Source of the DNA: Acidobacteriota bacterium
GTDB taxonomy: Bacteria; Acidobacteriota; Terriglobia; Terriglobales; Acidobacteriaceae
Reading direction: 5' to 3'
Length of the DNA stretch: 64,000 bases
Assembly: GCA_021780315.1 (NCBI GenBank)
Contig: JAJXYY010000030.1
Coordinates: 1 to 64,000 of the forward strand
A program made the position numbers and the translations under genes. The notes beneath the pieces were generated by a model that searched no databases, was not told the origin of the DNA, and worked only from the letters and a program-made list of their open reading frames with translations. Every line of letters starts with the position of its first letter. The stretch's first letter is position 1. Positions 61,373 through 64,000 of the stretch are shown in pieces.

Positions 61373-61999
61373 GTGAATCGAGTTCCTGACACAGCATCTT
61401 TGATCGATCTCGGAATGACCAAACCTACATCATGGGTCGTGTTGGCGGAGCTAATAAGGCCACAAGGCCGAAAGGGAGAGCTGCTGTCCGAACTGCTCAC
61501 CGACTTCCCGGAACGATTTGACGAGCCGACGCCCGTTTATCTTGCGAAAGCAAACTTCGCCGGCCCCGCTGAAGCTGCACGTAACGCGGTGATTCTCTCC
61601 TACTGGTTACCTGTTGGAAAAAATCATGGGCGAATCGTTCTCAAATTTTCTGGCACCGACACCATTTCGCAGGCCGAAGAACTTGCTGGATTGCAGGTAA
61701 TCGTTCCTCAGGAAGATCGACTGCCACTTGAGGAAGATTCCAGCTACATCAGTGACCTTATGAACTGCACGGTCTTTGATAAAGGTAATCCTGTCGGCAC
61801 CATAGTAGATGTACAGTTTCCTTCAACCGCAGACGGCACCCGACGCCTATTGGAAGCAGCTCCAATCCTTGTGTTGGAATCTGCAGACCAGGACGAGATA
61901 CTCATCCCTTTTGTTAAGAAATTTATTGTCAACATTGACGTCCTGCAACAACGCATTGACATGGATCTTCCCGATGGCTTAGTAGATATCAACCGATAA
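61373..61999 (+). CDS. rimM: Ribosome maturation factor RimM
   Basis: 208 residues; assists 30S head assembly by binding S19. 'VLAELIRPQGRKGELLSELLTDFPERF' opens the RimM domain, and the PRC barrel ends 'LVLESADQDEILIPFVKKFIVNIDV'. GTG start directly after the khpA TGA; an ATG at 61415 is possible. Convergent with an outer-membrane protein gene 16 bases away. Confidence 0.93.
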   Translation: MNRVPDTASLIDLGMTKPTSWVVLAELIRPQGRKGELLSELLTDFPERFDEPTPVYLAKANFAGPAEAARNAVILSYWLPVGKNHGRIVLKFSGTDTISQAEELAGLQVIVPQEDRLPLEEDSSYISDLMNCTVFDKGNPVGTIVDVQFPSTADGTRRLLEAAPILVLESADQDEILIPFVKKFIVNIDVLQQRIDMDLPDGLVDINR

Positions 62000-62015
62000 C
62001 GCGGGAAGCTGACAG

Positions 62016-62936
62016 CTAAAATTTGTAAGCAAACCCCATCGAAACAATCGGATAGATCTGGTACTTCTTCAATTGTTCGTTGATCAGCGCTGCTTCCTGA
62101 TTGATACTAGCTTGGCTCGACGGATCTGTCGCCATGTTGAAACAGCCCTGTGAGGTGCAGGCCGTTCCGGCCAGCTTGATATTCATCCGCGCTGCACCCA
62201 TGTATCCTGCCCCAACTTCGATCGGTATCGTCAGATGCTTATGTCTTCGGGGCAGGATATTCCCAAAGCCCACCGTGAACATTGGCGCAAATCTGTGCGC
62301 ATACCCGATCGAGGCCGTACCGGTAACAGGGTCGTCGATACTGTTCACAAAGGTTGCATCGCCCAATTGAAACTGCTGTCCAGGAGGTGCACTGAGAACG
62401 CTGCTCACAGAGTTCTTGAAGTAAAGAACACCCGGACTGAGGTGTAGTCCGCCATGAAACGGAAACCAATCGATGCTGGCTTGCTCAGACTGAAAATGCA
62501 GTTTTGATGCATAGCTCACACCATCTAGATTCAATCCATAGCCAAACCGTAGAAAATTACCGCCGGTACGAAGATTGAAACTCTGCGAAAGCGGTGTCGC
62601 AAACTCGATCCCTCCACCAAGAGTATCAACCTTGAACCCCACACCAAAACTTGAGAACGGACGAACCCGTCGCGGATCCTGGTTTGACTTGATTTTCTGC
62701 TTGATAAGACGGGGAGGTAGCGTGCTACCGGTAGCTGCTTCCGCTGCAATCGCTTCAGGTACCCCAGCACTCGCCGAAACTTCCATATCTTTAGCCCCGC
62801 CGACATCCTCACTGTTCGACGAGCTCAACGCGATTCTGTCGATCGAGGAGCTTCTGGCTACAAGCGTTTGCCCAAAAACCGCAGCACCGCCCGGGACAAG
62901 CAGCAACATCAATGCGGCACTTCGCTTTAGTAACAT
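62016..62936 (-). CDS. Outer-membrane beta-barrel-like protein, antisense within the rimM-trmD cluster
   Basis: 306 residues. Signal peptide 'LLKRSAALMLLLVPGGAAVFGQ', a disordered acidic/Ser-rich segment, then a C-terminal region with alternating beta-strand patterns ending in 'VSMGFAYKF', as in outer-membrane barrels with a terminal Phe. Related to Acidobacterial outer-membrane proteins of unknown function. Start at ATG 62936 because the track start at 63095 precedes the signal peptide by 53 residues. It splits rimM from trmD, which are usually adjacent. Confidence 0.75.
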   Translation of the reverse strand: MLLKRSAALMLLLVPGGAAVFGQTLVARSSSIDRIALSSSNSEDVGGAKDMEVSASAGVPEAIAAEAATGSTLPPRLIKQKIKSNQDPRRVRPFSSFGVGFKVDTLGGGIEFATPLSQSFNLRTGGNFLRFGYGLNLDGVSYASKLHFQSEQASIDWFPFHGGLHLSPGVLYFKNSVSSVLSAPPGQQFQLGDATFVNSIDDPVTGTASIGYAHRFAPMFTVGFGNILPRRHKHLTIPIEVGAGYMGAARMNIKLAGTACTSQGCFNMATDPSSQASINQEAALINEQLKKYQIYPIVSMGFAYKF

Positions 62937-63097
62937 GGCGCGGGCCCTTTCATTACCTCTGTTATCGGCCTGAGTCTGAGCACGGATAGTGAGTACGTCA
63001 ACCCCAAATTGAATACACTGAGAGATGATCACCTTGTACGCTATCAATTTGCTCGCAGGAGATCGATACAACCATTGTTTGATTTGCCGACCCAACT

Positions 63098-63922
63098 ATG
63101 CGCTTTGATCTCCTGACCATCTTTCCCGACTTTTTTACCAGCCCTTTCCGCTATGGCATTTTGAGCCGGGCCATTGCGGTCGGACAGGTTGAGATCGCGA
63201 CCCACGATCTCCGCAGTTTTACGCATGATCGGCATCGTACCGTTGATGATCGACCCTTTGGTGGTGGAGAGGGTATGGTTCTCAAGCCTGAACCTATCTT
63301 CGATGCCGTCGCCACACTCAATATCGCCCCAAAGGAGCGCCGCGACCCGACGCAGGAGACCGTCATCCTCCTCTCGGCACAAGGTCGGCCTTTCACCCAG
63401 GCCATCGCTCAGGATCTATCTACTCTGAAGCGAATTGTCATGATCTGTGGACGCTACGAAGGTGTCGACGAACGCGTAAACGATCTGCTTTGCGACCGCG
63501 AGATCTCCATTGGCGACTACGTCCTGTCCGGAGGGGAATTAGCCGCTGCAATCATCGTGGATGCAGTTGTACGTGTGCTTCCAGGCGCTTTGGGCAATCC
63601 GGATTCATCCCGATTTGAAAGCTTCGGCGAGGTAGATATTCCAGAAAATCGGGATCCTGCGCTAGGGCCGCCGCGCTCAACCCATGGCTCGGGTGGCTTG
63701 CTCGACTACCCACACTACACTCGGCCAGCTGAGTTTCGCGGCATGGCCGTTCCCGAAGCACTCTCCAGTGGCAACCATGAGCTTGTTCGTAGATGGAGAC
63801 GACGTATGTCTCTGGAAAAAACGAAGCGTAATCGTCCGGATCTGCTCGCCAAAGCGCATCTGACCCGGGAGGATCAAGAGATACTGCGCAAATTCGAGGC
63901 GCAAAATAGTTTCGAAGAATAA
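63098..63922 (+). CDS. trmD: tRNA (guanine-37-N1)-methyltransferase TrmD
   Basis: 274 residues of the trefoil-knot SPOUT fold. '[13 protein letters not shown]' start, '[19 protein letters not shown]', '[11 protein letters not shown]' and '[14 protein letters not shown]' hold the SAM-binding knot and catalytic Asp. C-terminal '[15 protein letters not shown]' binds tRNA. Methylates G37 to prevent frameshifting. Divergent from the outer-membrane protein gene, so it needs its own promoter in 62937-63097. Confidence 0.97.
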   Translation: MRFDLLTIFPDFFTSPFRYGILSRAIAVGQVEIATHDLRSFTHDRHRTVDDRPFGGGEGMVLKPEPIFDAVATLNIAPKERRDPTQETVILLSAQGRPFTQAIAQDLSTLKRIVMICGRYEGVDERVNDLLCDREISIGDYVLSGGELAAAIIVDAVVRVLPGALGNPDSSRFESFGEVDIPENRDPALGPPRSTHGSGGLLDYPHYTRPAEFRGMAVPEALSSGNHELVRRWRRRMSLEKTKRNRPDLLAKAHLTREDQEILRKFEAQNSFEE

Positions 63923-64000
63923 GCAGAACCGGAACCAAGCATGAGTCCAGCCGTCGGTTGAGCTGCTACGCATACCCAGTATGCTCTTATTCGTGTACAC
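63923..64000. other. Region downstream of trmD
   Basis: 78 bases to the window end with no gene visible. In many genomes rplS follows here; the sequence is too short to tell. Confidence 0.4.

Overview
The window reads as chromosomal DNA of a soil Acidobacteriota of the Terriglobia type (Granulicella/Terriglobus/Edaphobacter-like). This is an inference from family content: S53 pro-kumamolisin, Ig-like/FG-GAP cell-surface protein, NamZ-serine hydrolase fusion, sugar-acid catabolism, and many short hairpin repeats. No rRNA, tRNA or CRISPR array was seen. From about 10 to 51 kb the + strand is strikingly C-rich regardless of gene direction: + genes end codons in C, - genes in G. This bias weakens sharply after about 51 kb.

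Layout. 1-3.7 kb: 3' part of a large surface protein (FG-GAP plus Ig-like repeats, two copies of a 270-bp unit nearly identical). 4-9.7 kb: CzcCAB-type heavy-metal RND efflux operon. 10-12 kb: membrane histidine kinase and NarL-type regulator. 12-29 kb: sugar-acid block. It has a YiaK-like dehydrogenase, an alditol oxidase-like flavoprotein, the nickel-pincer cofactor genes larE-larC-larB, an aldo/keto reductase, the operon uxaE-gntK-SDR, a LarA-family epimerase, an S53 peptidase, uxaC and a porin. Three inverted repeats resembling UxuR/ExuR operators lie upstream of uxaE, uxaC and (weakly) the LarA homologue. They suggest one regulon: galacturonate > tagaturonate > fructuronate > mannonate > gluconate > 6-phosphogluconate, with the LarA homologue as a nickel-dependent hexonate C2 epimerase.

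29-41 kb: amino-sugar and peptidoglycan recycling (GH20 hexosaminidase, NagA, YegD-type Hsp70, BadF-type sugar kinase). It includes a 1,576-residue reading frame that fuses a sodium:solute symporter, a serine beta-lactamase-like hydrolase and a NamZ exo-muramidase. The fusion's loops and linkers are made of the same hairpin repeats that litter the intergenic DNA. 40.8-46 kb: phoU, then a sulfite/nitrite reductase-siroheme-rhodanese-TlpA operon preceded by a Cys-rich leader peptide and terminator (candidate cysteine attenuator). 46-51.6 kb: Gly-rich secreted protein, periplasmic PPC-domain protein, phenylalanine hydroxylase, GT87-like membrane protein with a problematic start, and an MFS carrier.

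51.7-60.4 kb: a co-directional cluster of esterase, ATP-grasp ligase, GCS2-type carboxylate-amine ligase, M29 aminopeptidase, aldo/keto reductase, a second ATP-grasp-like protein, PilZ and a degenerate response regulator, with a divergent esterase. This is the best candidate for an undescribed biosynthetic system. 60.5-64 kb: rpsP-khpA-rimM-trmD, interrupted by an antisense outer-membrane protein gene.
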